DNA from: JBHHXR01 sp046757205
GTDB lineage: Bacteria > Pseudomonadota > Alphaproteobacteria > Rhodobacterales > Rhodobacteraceae
Assembly: GCA_046757205.1 (NCBI GenBank)
Contig: JBHHXR010000030.1
Coordinates: forward strand, 1 to 20,341
Direction of reading: 5' to 3'
DNA length: 20,341 nt
Position numbers and translations under genes: made by a program. Every line of letters starts with the position of its first letter. The stretch's first letter is position 1. The notes under the pieces were generated by a model. The model was not told where the DNA came from and searched no databases. It saw only the letters and a program-made list of their open reading frames with translations. Positions 6,334 through 14,279 of this stretch are shown in pieces.

Positions 6334-7964
6334 TCCGGCGAACCACGCTTCTTCGCGCTTTTGCGCTCGTCGTCATCGTTGGCATGACGTCCTTCGCTGC
6401 CGCCGGTTATTACGCCTTCCGCGGCGACCTGGAGGCGCTGGAGCAGGAATCCAAGGAGGACATCTCCTGGAGCGCCTCGCAACTGGAACTGGAACTCGTC
6501 CGGTTCCACAAGCAACTGACCAACCTTCTGAGCGGTCAGCCCGCCACCACCGTCTCGACCGTGAACTACCGTTTCGACATTCTGTGGAGCCGCATCGCGG
6601 TGTTCCAGCAAGGCGCGGTGGGTCAGCGCCTGCGCAACTACGACAGCAACGACCGGATCGTGGAGCGGCTGTTCGCCGACATGAAGAAGGTGGATTCCAA
6701 GGTCGTCAACCTCGATCCCTCGGACCGCGAGACGATTCGCGAACTGGCCGGTCTGTTCGACCCGTATCTGGTTGCCATACGGTCTTTGGCGACGCGGATC
6801 ACCCAGGGCGAGGAGCGGCTGTCCTCGGGCATCCGCGACAAGGTGCGCGACAATGCCACGATCACCGCGATAATGACGCTCGGCGCCATCGCGATCAGCA
6901 TCATGACGCTGGTCTACGTCATGTTCGAGAACTCGCGTTACGTGCGGCTGGCGGAAACCAACAGGCGCCTGGCCGAGAAGGCCGAAGGGGAAAGCCGGGC
7001 CAAGTCGAAATTCCTGACGATGATGAGCCATGAACTGCGCACTCCGATGAACGGAGTGCTGGGCATGCTCGCGCTCGCCAAGCAGCCGGGACTGCCGGTT
7101 CCGCAGCTGCGCCTGATCGAGCAGGCGGAGCGGTCCGGCCAGCAAATGACTTCGATGCTGACCGACATCCTCGATTTCAGCGCCCTGCAGGACGACAGTT
7201 TCGAACTGGAGATCAAACCGTTCGAGCCGGCGCATCTGGCGCGCGCCGTGTCGTACCTGTTCGAACCGCTGGCCCGTCGCGAGGGCATCGCCTTCGAAAC
7301 CGCGATCGACCCCGACTGCCCGCCCAGGATCAAGGGAGATTTCCGGCGCCTGCGTCAGGTACTGGCGCATCTTGCCGGCTATGTGGTGGAGACGGCGGCG
7401 AGCGAGGACGTCAAGCTGGAGCTGAGCCACAAGGCCGGCAAGCTGATCTGCATCCTGTCGTTCGAATACGGCAGCGACGGCGAAAAGTGGCGCCCGGAGC
7501 TGATCCTCGGCGAACGCGAGCGGTCGGAAAGCCAATTTGCCACCGATGCGCTGGGCCCGGCCGTCGCCCGCGGCCTGGTCAACAGGATGGGTGGCACGAT
7601 ACGCCTGGGGACAGAAGGCCAGAGCCGAATTACCGTGGTCGTCGAGGTTCCCGCGGAAGCGGTGACCAAGGGCAGCACATGCATTCGTCTGGAGACCGGA
7701 TCGGCGGCGCTGCGGGCGATCTGCGAATCCGGCCTGAAGAGCGAAAACGTCGTGTTTCATGTCGAGGGTTCGACGCGCAACGTCGACATCGTTCTGGTGG
7801 AGGCCGGATCGGACGACGAAGTGGCCCGCCTGCGCGACCTCAAGGCACGATTCCCCGGCGTGCTGATATTCGCTTTGGGCCGTCCGCTGAACCCCGATCT
7901 TTTCGACGGAACCATTGAAATTCCCCTGAATATGCGGCAATTCCGGCGCATGGTTCTGGGATAA
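6330..7964 (+). CDS. Membrane histidine kinase-like protein with degenerate ATPase and receiver domains
   Basis: A 544-residue inner-membrane sensor. The TTG start at 6330 overlaps the preceding stop (TTGA) and keeps the first membrane helix (about residues 6-28); the next ATG, codon 19, would cut it. A periplasmic, mostly helical region of about 145 residues follows, then a second helix (about 175-200). HisKA is intact: SHELRTPMNGVLGM with His234. The ATP-binding domain is not. The stretch GDFRRLRQVLAHLAGYVVE (336-354) aligns with a normal N-box, but its two asparagines are His347 and Tyr351; the DxGxG box reads FEYGSDG and the GTGLGL box reads DALGPAV. The tail looks like a receiver in which the phosphorylated Asp is replaced by Glu491 (DIVLVEAG) and the conserved Lys is lost (IEIPL). 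It is probably a pseudokinase working with the downstream hybrid kinase, as DivL does with CckA in Caulobacter, though the missing residues differ. Confidence 0.85.
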   Translation: MIRRTTLLRAFALVVIVGMTSFAAAGYYAFRGDLEALEQESKEDISWSASQLELELVRFHKQLTNLLSGQPATTVSTVNYRFDILWSRIAVFQQGAVGQRLRNYDSNDRIVERLFADMKKVDSKVVNLDPSDRETIRELAGLFDPYLVAIRSLATRITQGEERLSSGIRDKVRDNATITAIMTLGAIAISIMTLVYVMFENSRYVRLAETNRRLAEKAEGESRAKSKFLTMMSHELRTPMNGVLGMLALAKQPGLPVPQLRLIEQAERSGQQMTSMLTDILDFSALQDDSFELEIKPFEPAHLARAVSYLFEPLARREGIAFETAIDPDCPPRIKGDFRRLRQVLAHLAGYVVETAASEDVKLELSHKAGKLICILSFEYGSDGEKWRPELILGERERSESQFATDALGPAVARGLVNRMGGTIRLGTEGQSRITVVVEVPAEAVTKGSTCIRLETGSAALRAICESGLKSENVVFHVEGSTRNVDIVLVEAGSDDEVARLRDLKARFPGVLIFALGRPLNPDLFDGTIEIPLNMRQFRRMVLG

Positions 7965-7988
7965 ATCGCGGAAAGCGCGACAAAGGCG

Positions 7989-8017
7989 TTCACCCCGTAC
8001 CCGTTATGGTGTATTAA
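7989..8017 (+). promoter_or_regulatory. Candidate sigma-70-type promoter for the hybrid kinase gene
   Basis: TTCACC (7989-7994) and TATTAA (8012-8017) are separated by 17 bp, and each matches four of six consensus bases. The region is the only AT-rich stretch in the 119-bp gap between the two kinase genes. It would start transcription near 8024, giving a leader of about 60 nt. It would let the hybrid kinase and LuxO-like regulator be made without the sigma-54 promoter. Confidence 0.35.
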
Positions 8018-8028
8018 TAAGTTGTTAA
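8014..8028. promoter_or_regulatory. CtrA-type binding box TTAA-N7-TTAA
   Basis: TTAATAAGTTGTTAA has two TTAA half-sites separated by exactly seven bases, the spacing of the alphaproteobacterial cell-cycle regulator CtrA. It overlaps the -10 of the candidate promoter, so it could repress, or activate a shifted start. A small AGTTG/CAACT inverted repeat (8020-8024 and 8030-8034) overlaps it. No other TTAA-N7-TTAA was found among the other TTAA occurrences I checked. Confidence 0.4.
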
Positions 8029-8083
8029 GCAACTCTAAAGAGAATCTCCGCAGCCGGAGCGGGACATAGGCCGCAGTATCAAC

Positions 8084-9643
8084 GTGAACAGAATCATCAT
8101 GCATGGATCGGTCGACAACAGCGACGGGCCGACAGCACGCGAGAAAGCCATCGCCATGATTTCGCATGATATTCGCACCGCACTGTCCGGCGTCACGGGC
8201 GGGCTGGCGCAGATCGACCTCGCGGAGATCGACCCCGGACTGCGCGCGATTCTCGCCCAGACAAAAAGCTCCGGCAAGCATTTGGCGGAATTGCTGAACG
8301 CGGTGCTGGCGCAGGATGCGCTGGCCGATGCCGAGGACAAGAACCCCGCCCCTGCGGCAGTTTCCGAACTGCTGAAGGAGCTGGACGCCCTGTGGCGTAA
8401 CCGGGCGGCGGAAAAACGGCTTTCGTTCGATATCCGAACCGGCCCCGACTGTCCCGCCGCGCTGCTGATCGACCGCACCGGGTTTCACAGGCTTGCCGGC
8501 AACCTGCTGAGCAACGCCATCAAGTTCACGGGCAGCGGCGGCATCGCCGTGCATGCCGGCTCCGACGGCGCCGGAGGGTTCGAGCTGAGGGTTCAGGACA
8601 GCGGACCCGGGTTTTCCGAATCGGCCCTGGAGAAGGCCTTCGAGATGTACGGCCGGCCGGCTTCGTCGACGGTTCCGGGAACCGGGCTCGGGCTGTATAT
8701 AGCCAAGAGCATTGCCGAGGCGACCGGCGGCAGGATCGAAGCGGCAAACCTTGCGGAAGGCGGCGCCGAGGTTACCGTTTGGCTGCCGGCCGATTCCGGT
8801 TTGGACGGTGTTGACGCCACCGGGGACGGCCGGGAAGAAAAGGGCCGCGATCTGCCCGATCTGTCGGGTCTGCGGATTCTGCTGGCGGAGGACAACGCGA
8901 CCAATCAGCTCGTCATCACCCAGATGCTGCGGGCGATGAACGCGCAACCGGTGCTGGCGTCAGACGGCGTCGAGGCACTCGCCGCGTTTGAAAAGCAGGA
9001 TTTCGACCTGGCGCTGCTGGACATCGAAATGCCGCGGGTTTCCGGGCTCGACGTGATACGCCGGATACGGTCGCGCGGGGACAGCAAGTGCGATGTCCGT
9101 CTGGTTGCGCTGACCGCCTACGCGATGAAGGATCATCGCGAGCGAATTTTTTCCGCGGGAGCGGACGGCCTTATCCCGAAACCGTTGACGAGCATCGGCG
9201 AGCTGGGCGAGCAGATCCTCGCCTTTGCCAAGCACGCGGCGCAGCCGGCGTGCCGGCCGGAACTGCCTTCCGGCACAGCCGAGGGTGACGAGACGCCGGC
9301 CGGTGGCAACGTCGTGGACCGCGAGATCTATGACGCGCTGGTCGACGCTGTGGGGCCGGACAGCATGGCCGAGCTTCTCGAAAAAGTGGCCGAGGACATG
9401 GAATCGGTGCGCGCCGGGATCGGCGAGGGAGCGGCGGCGGCGGATCCAAGCCAGATCCGGGCCAATACCCATATACTTGTCTCGGTTGCCGGTGTAATCG
9501 GAGCGACGAAACTTCAATCCTTGGCCGAGAGTCTGAACGCCATGGCCAAGCAGCCGAGTCACCCGGATATGAAAACAACTTCTGAACAATGCGTTAACTG
9601 TATTACTGAGGTCCTGGACCACATTCGAACGAACACGGTTTAG
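8084..9643 (+). CDS. Soluble hybrid histidine kinase (HisKA-HATPase-REC-Hpt)
   Basis: A 519-residue cytoplasmic phosphorelay protein without membrane helix or sensor domain. The GTG at 8084 is the first start after an in-frame stop at 8036; an ATG at 8099 is an alternative, and no good Shine-Dalgarno distinguishes them. HisKA has SHDIRTALSG with His28. The ATPase is complete: NLLSNAIKFT (140-149), DSGPGF (172-177) and GTGLGLYIAKS (from 199). The receiver has Glu269/Asp270, phospho-acceptor Asp313 in LLDIEMP, the TAY switch and PKPL. The C-terminal ~110 residues form an Hpt-like helical domain with His463 in HILVSVAGVIGA; the Lys-Gly that normally follow the Hpt histidine (HxxKG) are Val-Ser here. 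It could take input from the membrane pseudokinase encoded upstream and pass phosphate to the downstream response regulator, combining LuxQ-like and LuxU-like tasks in one chain. Relay direction is inferred from gene order. Confidence 0.88.
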   Translation: MNRIIMHGSVDNSDGPTAREKAIAMISHDIRTALSGVTGGLAQIDLAEIDPGLRAILAQTKSSGKHLAELLNAVLAQDALADAEDKNPAPAAVSELLKELDALWRNRAAEKRLSFDIRTGPDCPAALLIDRTGFHRLAGNLLSNAIKFTGSGGIAVHAGSDGAGGFELRVQDSGPGFSESALEKAFEMYGRPASSTVPGTGLGLYIAKSIAEATGGRIEAANLAEGGAEVTVWLPADSGLDGVDATGDGREEKGRDLPDLSGLRILLAEDNATNQLVITQMLRAMNAQPVLASDGVEALAAFEKQDFDLALLDIEMPRVSGLDVIRRIRSRGDSKCDVRLVALTAYAMKDHRERIFSAGADGLIPKPLTSIGELGEQILAFAKHAAQPACRPELPSGTAEGDETPAGGNVVDREIYDALVDAVGPDSMAELLEKVAEDMESVRAGIGEGAAAADPSQIRANTHILVSVAGVIGATKLQSLAESLNAMAKQPSHPDMKTTSEQCVNCITEVLDHIRTNTV

Positions 9644-9674
9644 GTGCCGAAAACAGAACCGAATTGATAGTTTC

Positions 9675-11120
9675 ATGAATAATCGGGTCCTTCTGATCGA
9701 AGACACGCCCTCGCTGTCGATGGTGTATGAAAACCTTCTGAAAAAGTCCGGCTACGAAGTCGAATGCGCCTTCGATGCCGCAACGGCCATGGCCGCCTAC
9801 GAAGCGACCCGGCACAAGATCGTGCTGCTCGATCTGCTTCTTCCGGACGGCAATGGCCTGGACATCCTGAAACACGTTATCGGGCAGGACGGCGAGGCGA
9901 AGGTCATCGTCATCACCGCCAACGGGTCGATCAACCGGGCGGTCGAGGCGATGCGGGCCGGCGCCTTCGAGTTCCTGGTCAAACCGTTTGACCGCAATCG
10001 TCTTCTGTCGGCCGTCACCAACGCCCGGCAGGGGCTCGCGGCAAACGGTGGCGGCAGGAAACGGCGGGCCGGACGGAAGATCGCGGTGGCGGAGCATTTC
10101 ATCGGCAGCAGTCCGGCCATGCGCGGCATCTACCGGATGATCGAAAGCATAGGGCGCTCCGCCGCCACCGTTTTCGTCACCGGCGAAAGCGGAACCGGCA
10201 AGGAGATCTGCGCCAAGGAGATACACGCGGTCTCGAACCGGAGGGACGGCCCCTTCGTCCCGCTCAACTGCGGCGCCATCCCGGCCGATCTTCTGGAATC
10301 CGAGGTTTTCGGTCACTTGAAGGGATCTTTCACCGGCGCCATCGCGGACAAGCCGGGGGCCGCCGCCGCAGCGCATGGCGGCACTCTCTTTCTTGACGAG
10401 ATCTGCGAGATGGACCTGGCGCTTCAGACCAAGCTTCTGCGCTTCCTGCAGACTTCGATGATCCAGCCGGTTGGCAGCACGGCGCCTCAGATGGTCGACG
10501 CGCGGATCATCTGCGCGACCAACCGGAATCCGGAAGAAGAAGTCTCCCAAGGCCGCTTCCGCGAGGATCTGTATTACCGGCTGCACGTGGTTCCGGTCCA
10601 CCTGCCGCCGCTGCGCGACCGCGGCGAGGACGTGATAGAGATCGCCGAAAGCATGCTGGCGAAGTTCGCCGCCGAGGAAGGCAAGGGTTTTCGCTCCCTG
10701 TCCCCGGAGGTCAAGGAAATATTCCGTCGCTCGCGGTGGCCCGGAAACGTCCGCCAGTTACTGAACATCCTGCGCAATGTCGTGGTCCTGAACGACGGGA
10801 GCGAAGTGCAGGCAGCCATGCTGCCGGCCGGCTTCGCGTCCGATCCTGAGCCGTCCGGGCCGGTCGAGGGGCGCCGCGCGGAGGCTCGCGGCGCCGGTGA
10901 CCGGGGATTACGCCGTGCGGCTCCCGACCGGCTCGACGGCGACCAGAACGCGGCGGTGCAGTCGCTCGTCGGCCTGTCGCTTTCTCGCCTCGAGCGCGCG
11001 TTCATCCGCGCCACGGTCGAGGATTGCGATGGCTCGATCCCGCAGGCCGCCCGCCGCCTTGGACTGTCGGCCTCGACGCTCTACCGCAAGTTCGAGAACT
11101 GGGAACGTAAGGACGACTAG
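9675..11120 (+). CDS. luxO: Sigma-54-dependent response regulator, LuxO-like
   Basis: An NtrC-family transcription activator of 481 residues. The receiver (1-120) has Glu9/Asp10, phospho-acceptor Asp53 in LLDLLLPDG, Thr81 and Lys103. The AAA+ domain starts near HFIGSSPAMRGIYRMIES and has Walker A GESGTGKE (170-177), the sigma-54 contact loop GSFTGA (217-222; most members have GAFTGA), Walker B GGTLFLDEI (235-243), and RFREDLYYRLHVVPVHLPPLR-type sensor sequences followed by WPGNVRQL. A Fis-type helix-turn-helix closes the protein (SIPQAARRLGLSASTLYRKF). Stretches such as CEMDLALQTKLLRF and RGEDVIEIAESML are close to Vibrio LuxO as I remember it, so the LuxO subfamily is a better fit than NtrC, DctD or FlbD. 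It sits 31 nt after the hybrid kinase, its likely phosphodonor. LuxO-type boxes and a sigma-54 promoter upstream of the cluster suggest autoregulation. The symbol marks similarity, not proven function. Confidence 0.88.
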   Translation: MNNRVLLIEDTPSLSMVYENLLKKSGYEVECAFDAATAMAAYEATRHKIVLLDLLLPDGNGLDILKHVIGQDGEAKVIVITANGSINRAVEAMRAGAFEFLVKPFDRNRLLSAVTNARQGLAANGGGRKRRAGRKIAVAEHFIGSSPAMRGIYRMIESIGRSAATVFVTGESGTGKEICAKEIHAVSNRRDGPFVPLNCGAIPADLLESEVFGHLKGSFTGAIADKPGAAAAAHGGTLFLDEICEMDLALQTKLLRFLQTSMIQPVGSTAPQMVDARIICATNRNPEEEVSQGRFREDLYYRLHVVPVHLPPLRDRGEDVIEIAESMLAKFAAEEGKGFRSLSPEVKEIFRRSRWPGNVRQLLNILRNVVVLNDGSEVQAAMLPAGFASDPEPSGPVEGRRAEARGAGDRGLRRAAPDRLDGDQNAAVQSLVGLSLSRLERAFIRATVEDCDGSIPQAARRLGLSASTLYRKFENWERKDD

Positions 11121-11131
11121 GCCGAGCGCGC

Positions 11132-11161
11132 TTGCATCGCGTCGCCTTGCCCCCCCATACT
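11132..11161 (+). promoter_or_regulatory. Weak candidate promoter for the nucleoside salvage genes
   Basis: TTGCAT (11132-11137) and CATACT (11156-11161) are 18 bp apart in the 75-bp gap before cdd. They match three and four of six consensus bases respectively. No operator palindrome was seen, and no intrinsic terminator for the luxO-like gene is visible in the gap. Confidence 0.25.
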
Positions 11162-11195
11162 GACGGAAATTCGGCCGCCATCGGAGGTCTCGCAC

Positions 11196-11591
11196 GTGTC
11201 ACTTTTCGATCTCGCCCGGGCGGTGCGCGACAACGCCTATGCGCCCTATTCGGGATTCAAGGTCGGCGCCGCCATCCGCGCCGCCGGCGGGTCGGTCTAC
11301 ACCGGCTGCAACGTCGAGAACGCCGCCTACCCGGAGGGCACCTGCGCCGAGGCCGGCGCCATCGCGGCGATGATAGCGGCCGGCGACAGGGAAATCTCGG
11401 AAATCCTGGTCGTCGCCGATTCCTCCGAACCGGTGCCGCCCTGCGGCGGCTGCCGGCAGAAGATCGCCGAATTCGCCGCGCCGGACGCCGCCGTCACGCT
11501 TGCCAGCCTGTCCGGACGGATGGCGCTGATGACGGTCGCCGAGCTCTTGCCCGGCGCGTTCGGTGCCGGCCACATCCCGAAAGACCGATGA
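11196..11591 (+). CDS. cdd: Cytidine deaminase
   Basis: Hydrolytically deaminates cytidine and deoxycytidine to uridine and deoxyuridine in the cytoplasm. The 131-residue length fits the small homotetrameric, zinc-dependent class. The zinc and catalytic residues are visible: TCAEAGAI (Cys50, Glu52) and PCGGCRQ (Cys83, Cys86). The substrate-binding beginning YAPYSGFKVGAAI and TGCNVENAAYPEGTCAE are typical. The GTG start at 11196 is supported by GGAGG at 11183-11187, 8 nt upstream. It leads the block cdd-deoA-deoB-upp, with deoA 37 nt downstream, so its uridine product would be handed to the nucleoside phosphorylase encoded next. Little doubt attaches to the function. Confidence 0.96.
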   Translation: MSLFDLARAVRDNAYAPYSGFKVGAAIRAAGGSVYTGCNVENAAYPEGTCAEAGAIAAMIAAGDREISEILVVADSSEPVPPCGGCRQKIAEFAAPDAAVTLASLSGRMALMTVAELLPGAFGAGHIPKDR

Positions 11592-11628
11592 CGTTTCGAC
11601 GGTAATGGCCTGAGCGGAAGGAAAGGCA

Positions 11629-12936
11629 GTGCTGCCACAGGAAGTGATAGCCCTCAAGCGCCGCGGCGGGCGGATCCCGGGGAGTGTGATCCGGGAATTC
11701 GTCGCTGGTATTACCCAAGGCTCAATATCCGAAGGGCAGATCGCCGCCTTCGCGATGGCGGTCTGCTTCCGGGGCATGGAGTCAGACGAGCGTGTTGCCC
11801 TGACGGAGGCGATGCGCGACAGCGGCGAGGTTCTTTCATGGGATCTTCCCGGACCGGTCGCAGACAAGCATTCGACGGGCGGTGTCGGGGACAATGTGTC
11901 GTTGATGCTGGCGCCGGCGCTCGCCGTCTGCGGTGTCTTTGTCCCGATGATTTCCGGGCGCGGCCTCGGGCACACGGGCGGCACGCTCGACAAGTTCGAT
12001 GCCATTCCCGGCTACGTTACGCAGCCCGACGTGGCGACGCTGCGGCGCGTGGTTCGCCAGGTCGGGTGCGCCATCATCGGCCAGACGTCGGATATCGCGC
12101 CGGCGGACCAGCGGCTTTACGGCATCAGGGACGTGACGGCGACGGTGGAGAGTATCGACCTGATAACCGCTTCCATCCTTTCCAAGAAACTCGCCGCCGG
12201 GCTGGACTGTCTGGTGCTCGATGTGAAGACGGGGAACGGCGCCTTCATGTCCGGCGCGGAAGACGCGCGCGCACTGGCACGCTCGCTGGTCGAGGTCGCC
12301 GATGGCGCCGGGTGCCGGACCTCGGCGCTGGTCACCGACATGAACGAGCCGCTGGCGTCGGCCGCCGGAAACGCCCTGGAGGTGACCAACGCCGTCAGAT
12401 TCCTGACCGGCGAGGAGATCGATAATCGGCTGTGGGACGTCACCGTTGCCCTGGGCGGCGAAATCCTGCGGCTGTCCGGGCTGGCGAAAACCGCTGCCGC
12501 CGGCGAAGAACAGGTCAGGGACGCATTTCACTCCGGCCGGGCGGCGGAAAAGTTCGGCGAAATGGTCGCGGCGCTGGGCGGGCCAAAGGATTTTGTGGGC
12601 GCGCCGCACAAATACCTGCCCGCGGCGCCGGTTGTCGGAGAGGTATTTTCCCAGGCGGAAGGTTTTGTTCACGCCATCGCCACGCGCGAACTGGGCCTGG
12701 CCGTCGTCGAGCTTGGCGGCGGGCGCAAACGCCCGTCCGACAGCGTCAACCCCGCCGTCGGCCTGGACCGGCTGTCCGGCATCGGCGCCCACGTCGACGG
12801 TGAAATACCGCTTGCCCGCGTGCACGCGGCCGACGCGGAAACGCTGCGCATGGCCGAGGCAAGAGTGCGCGCCGCCTACAGGATCGACACGACACCGCCC
12901 CGGGACGGCCCGGCCGTGCTGGAAAGGATTTCGTGA
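11629..12936 (+). CDS. deoA: Thymidine phosphorylase
   Basis: Phosphorolyses thymidine (and deoxyuridine) to the free base and 2-deoxyribose-1-phosphate. The product is 435 residues, close to the E. coli enzyme. The GTG at 11629 follows a GGAAGGAAAGG purine tract. Characteristic motifs are DKHSTGGVGDN (79-89, phosphate binding), SGRGLGHTGGTLDK (109-122, the pyrimidine-phosphorylase signature), the RLYGIRDVTATVESI and ASILSKKLA segments that hold the base-binding Arg, Ser and Lys, and DVKTGNGAFM. DeoA is preferred over the broader Pdp type because of length, the GGTLDKFDAIPGY context and genomic company. Its stop overlaps the start of deoB, so the two are translationally coupled, and deoB isomerises the sugar phosphate made here. 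Confidence 0.95.
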   Translation: MLPQEVIALKRRGGRIPGSVIREFVAGITQGSISEGQIAAFAMAVCFRGMESDERVALTEAMRDSGEVLSWDLPGPVADKHSTGGVGDNVSLMLAPALAVCGVFVPMISGRGLGHTGGTLDKFDAIPGYVTQPDVATLRRVVRQVGCAIIGQTSDIAPADQRLYGIRDVTATVESIDLITASILSKKLAAGLDCLVLDVKTGNGAFMSGAEDARALARSLVEVADGAGCRTSALVTDMNEPLASAAGNALEVTNAVRFLTGEEIDNRLWDVTVALGGEILRLSGLAKTAAAGEEQVRDAFHSGRAAEKFGEMVAALGGPKDFVGAPHKYLPAAPVVGEVFSQAEGFVHAIATRELGLAVVELGGGRKRPSDSVNPAVGLDRLSGIGAHVDGEIPLARVHAADAETLRMAEARVRAAYRIDTTPPRDGPAVLERIS

Positions 12937-14141
12937 TGGCGCGGGCGTTTCTGTGCGTGCTCGACAGCGTGGGGGCGGGCGGCGCGCCCGACGCCGCCGA
13001 TTTCGGCGACGAAGGCGCGAACACGCTCGGCCATATCGCCGCGGCCTGCGCCGAGGGCCGGGCCGAAGAGGGCAGAAGCGGCCCGCTGAACCTGCCGAAC
13101 ATGGCCCTGCTCGGGCTGGGGGCGGCGGTGGAACTGGCGTCGGGTTTGCCCATGCCGGGCGTCTCGGCGGAGCCCGCCGGGCTGTGGGGCGCCGCCACCG
13201 AGGTGTCGATCGGCAAGGACACGCCGTCGGGGCACTGGGAGCTTGCCGGCGTGCCCGTGCCCTGGGACTGGCACTACTTTCCCGATACGGTTCCGGCCTT
13301 TCCCGACGAGATTGTCGCCGAATTCGTCGAGAAAGCCGATCTGCCCGGTATCCTGGGAAACTGCCACGCCTCGGGGATTCCCGTCATCAGGGAACTCGGC
13401 GAGGAACATCTCAAGACCGGCAAGCCGATCTGCTACACTTCGGTCGACAGCGTTTTCCAGATCGCCGCCCACGAGCAGCATTTCGGCCTTGAGCGATTGC
13501 TCGATGTCTGCCGGATAGCGGCCGGTATCCTGCATCCTCTGCGCGTCGGCCGGGTCATCGCGCGCCCCTTTCTCGGCCAGTGCCGCGAGGATTTCCACCG
13601 CACCCCGAACCGCAGGGATTTCGCCATGACCCCGCCCGAGCCGACGCTCTGCAACCGGGTCGTCGATGCGGGCGGCCGCACGCTGGCGGTCGGCAAGATC
13701 GGCGACATATTCGCCCATAGCGGCATAACGGAAGTGTTCAAGGGCAGGGATGACATGGCGTTGTTCGACCACCTTGTGCGTCTTGCCGGGCAAGCACGGG
13801 ACGGCGATCTGGTGTTCGCAAATTTCGTCGAGTTCGACACGCTCTTTGGCCACCAGCGTGACATTTCCGGCTACGCCCGGGCGCTCGAGTCCTTTGACGC
13901 ACGCCTGCCGGAACTGACCGGCAGACTGAGAGAGGGCGATCTTCTGGTGCTGACGGCCGACCACGGAAACGATCCAAGCTGGCGCGGCACCGACCACACG
14001 CGCGAGCGGGTGGCGGTTCTGGCCAGCGGGCCGGGTATCGCGCCGCGTTCGGTCGGGCTCGTCGGTTTTGCCGATGTCGGCGAGAGCGTGGCCGCCCATC
14101 TTGGCCTGGCGCCGGGCAGGCACGGCCGGAGCTTTCTGTAG
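12936..14141 (+). CDS. deoB: Phosphopentomutase
   Basis: Interconverts (deoxy)ribose-1-phosphate and (deoxy)ribose-5-phosphate, linking nucleoside breakdown to central metabolism. It is a manganese-dependent member of the alkaline phosphatase superfamily. The 401-residue length is standard. The metal-binding beginning FLCVLDSVGAGGAPDAADFG (Asp10), the ANTLGHIA motif, GKDTPSGHWE, and the C-terminal LTADHGNDPSWRGTDHTRE (Asp342, His343 and the later DHTRE) are all present. ATG at 12936 shares one base with the deoA TGA and has GGAAAGGA 7 nt upstream; a GTG one codon earlier is the alternative. No deoC aldolase is in the window, so deoxyribose-5-phosphate must be cleaved by an enzyme encoded elsewhere. 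Confidence 0.95.
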   Translation: MARAFLCVLDSVGAGGAPDAADFGDEGANTLGHIAAACAEGRAEEGRSGPLNLPNMALLGLGAAVELASGLPMPGVSAEPAGLWGAATEVSIGKDTPSGHWELAGVPVPWDWHYFPDTVPAFPDEIVAEFVEKADLPGILGNCHASGIPVIRELGEEHLKTGKPICYTSVDSVFQIAAHEQHFGLERLLDVCRIAAGILHPLRVGRVIARPFLGQCREDFHRTPNRRDFAMTPPEPTLCNRVVDAGGRTLAVGKIGDIFAHSGITEVFKGRDDMALFDHLVRLAGQARDGDLVFANFVEFDTLFGHQRDISGYARALESFDARLPELTGRLREGDLLVLTADHGNDPSWRGTDHTRERVAVLASGPGIAPRSVGLVGFADVGESVAAHLGLAPGRHGRSFL

Positions 14142-14155
14142 GCGCTTTTTCTTTT

Positions 14156-14170
14156 GGCCGCGCCGCGGCC
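14156..14170. repeat. Short perfect inverted repeat GGCCGC-GCC-GCGGCC in the deoB-upp gap
   Basis: Six perfectly paired bases flank a three-base loop, 14 nt after the deoB stop. A T-rich run (14146-14155) precedes rather than follows it, so it is not a standard rho-independent terminator on either strand. The rest of the 138-bp gap shows nothing clear apart from the AAGGAAAG ribosome site of upp at 14263-14270. Confidence 0.3.
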
Positions 14171-14279
14171 CTGTGGCGTCGCCGAACCGGCACCGGGGCT
14201 GCGGCGAAAAACACGTCGACGTCGCTGCCGATTTGTGGTGATCAGATCAAGGCGCACCGGAAAAGGAAAGGCCCAGGCC

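Noticed and set aside
6285..7940. A 551-codon open frame on the minus strand opposite the membrane kinase.
   Set aside because: The plus-strand product has signal, membrane and HisKA features and overlapping start/stop coupling; the antisense translation shows none.
14154..14279. N-terminal extension of upp from an earlier start.
   Set aside because: The extra residues are arginine-rich and unlike the family, while ATG 14280 has a good ribosome site and the conserved beginning.
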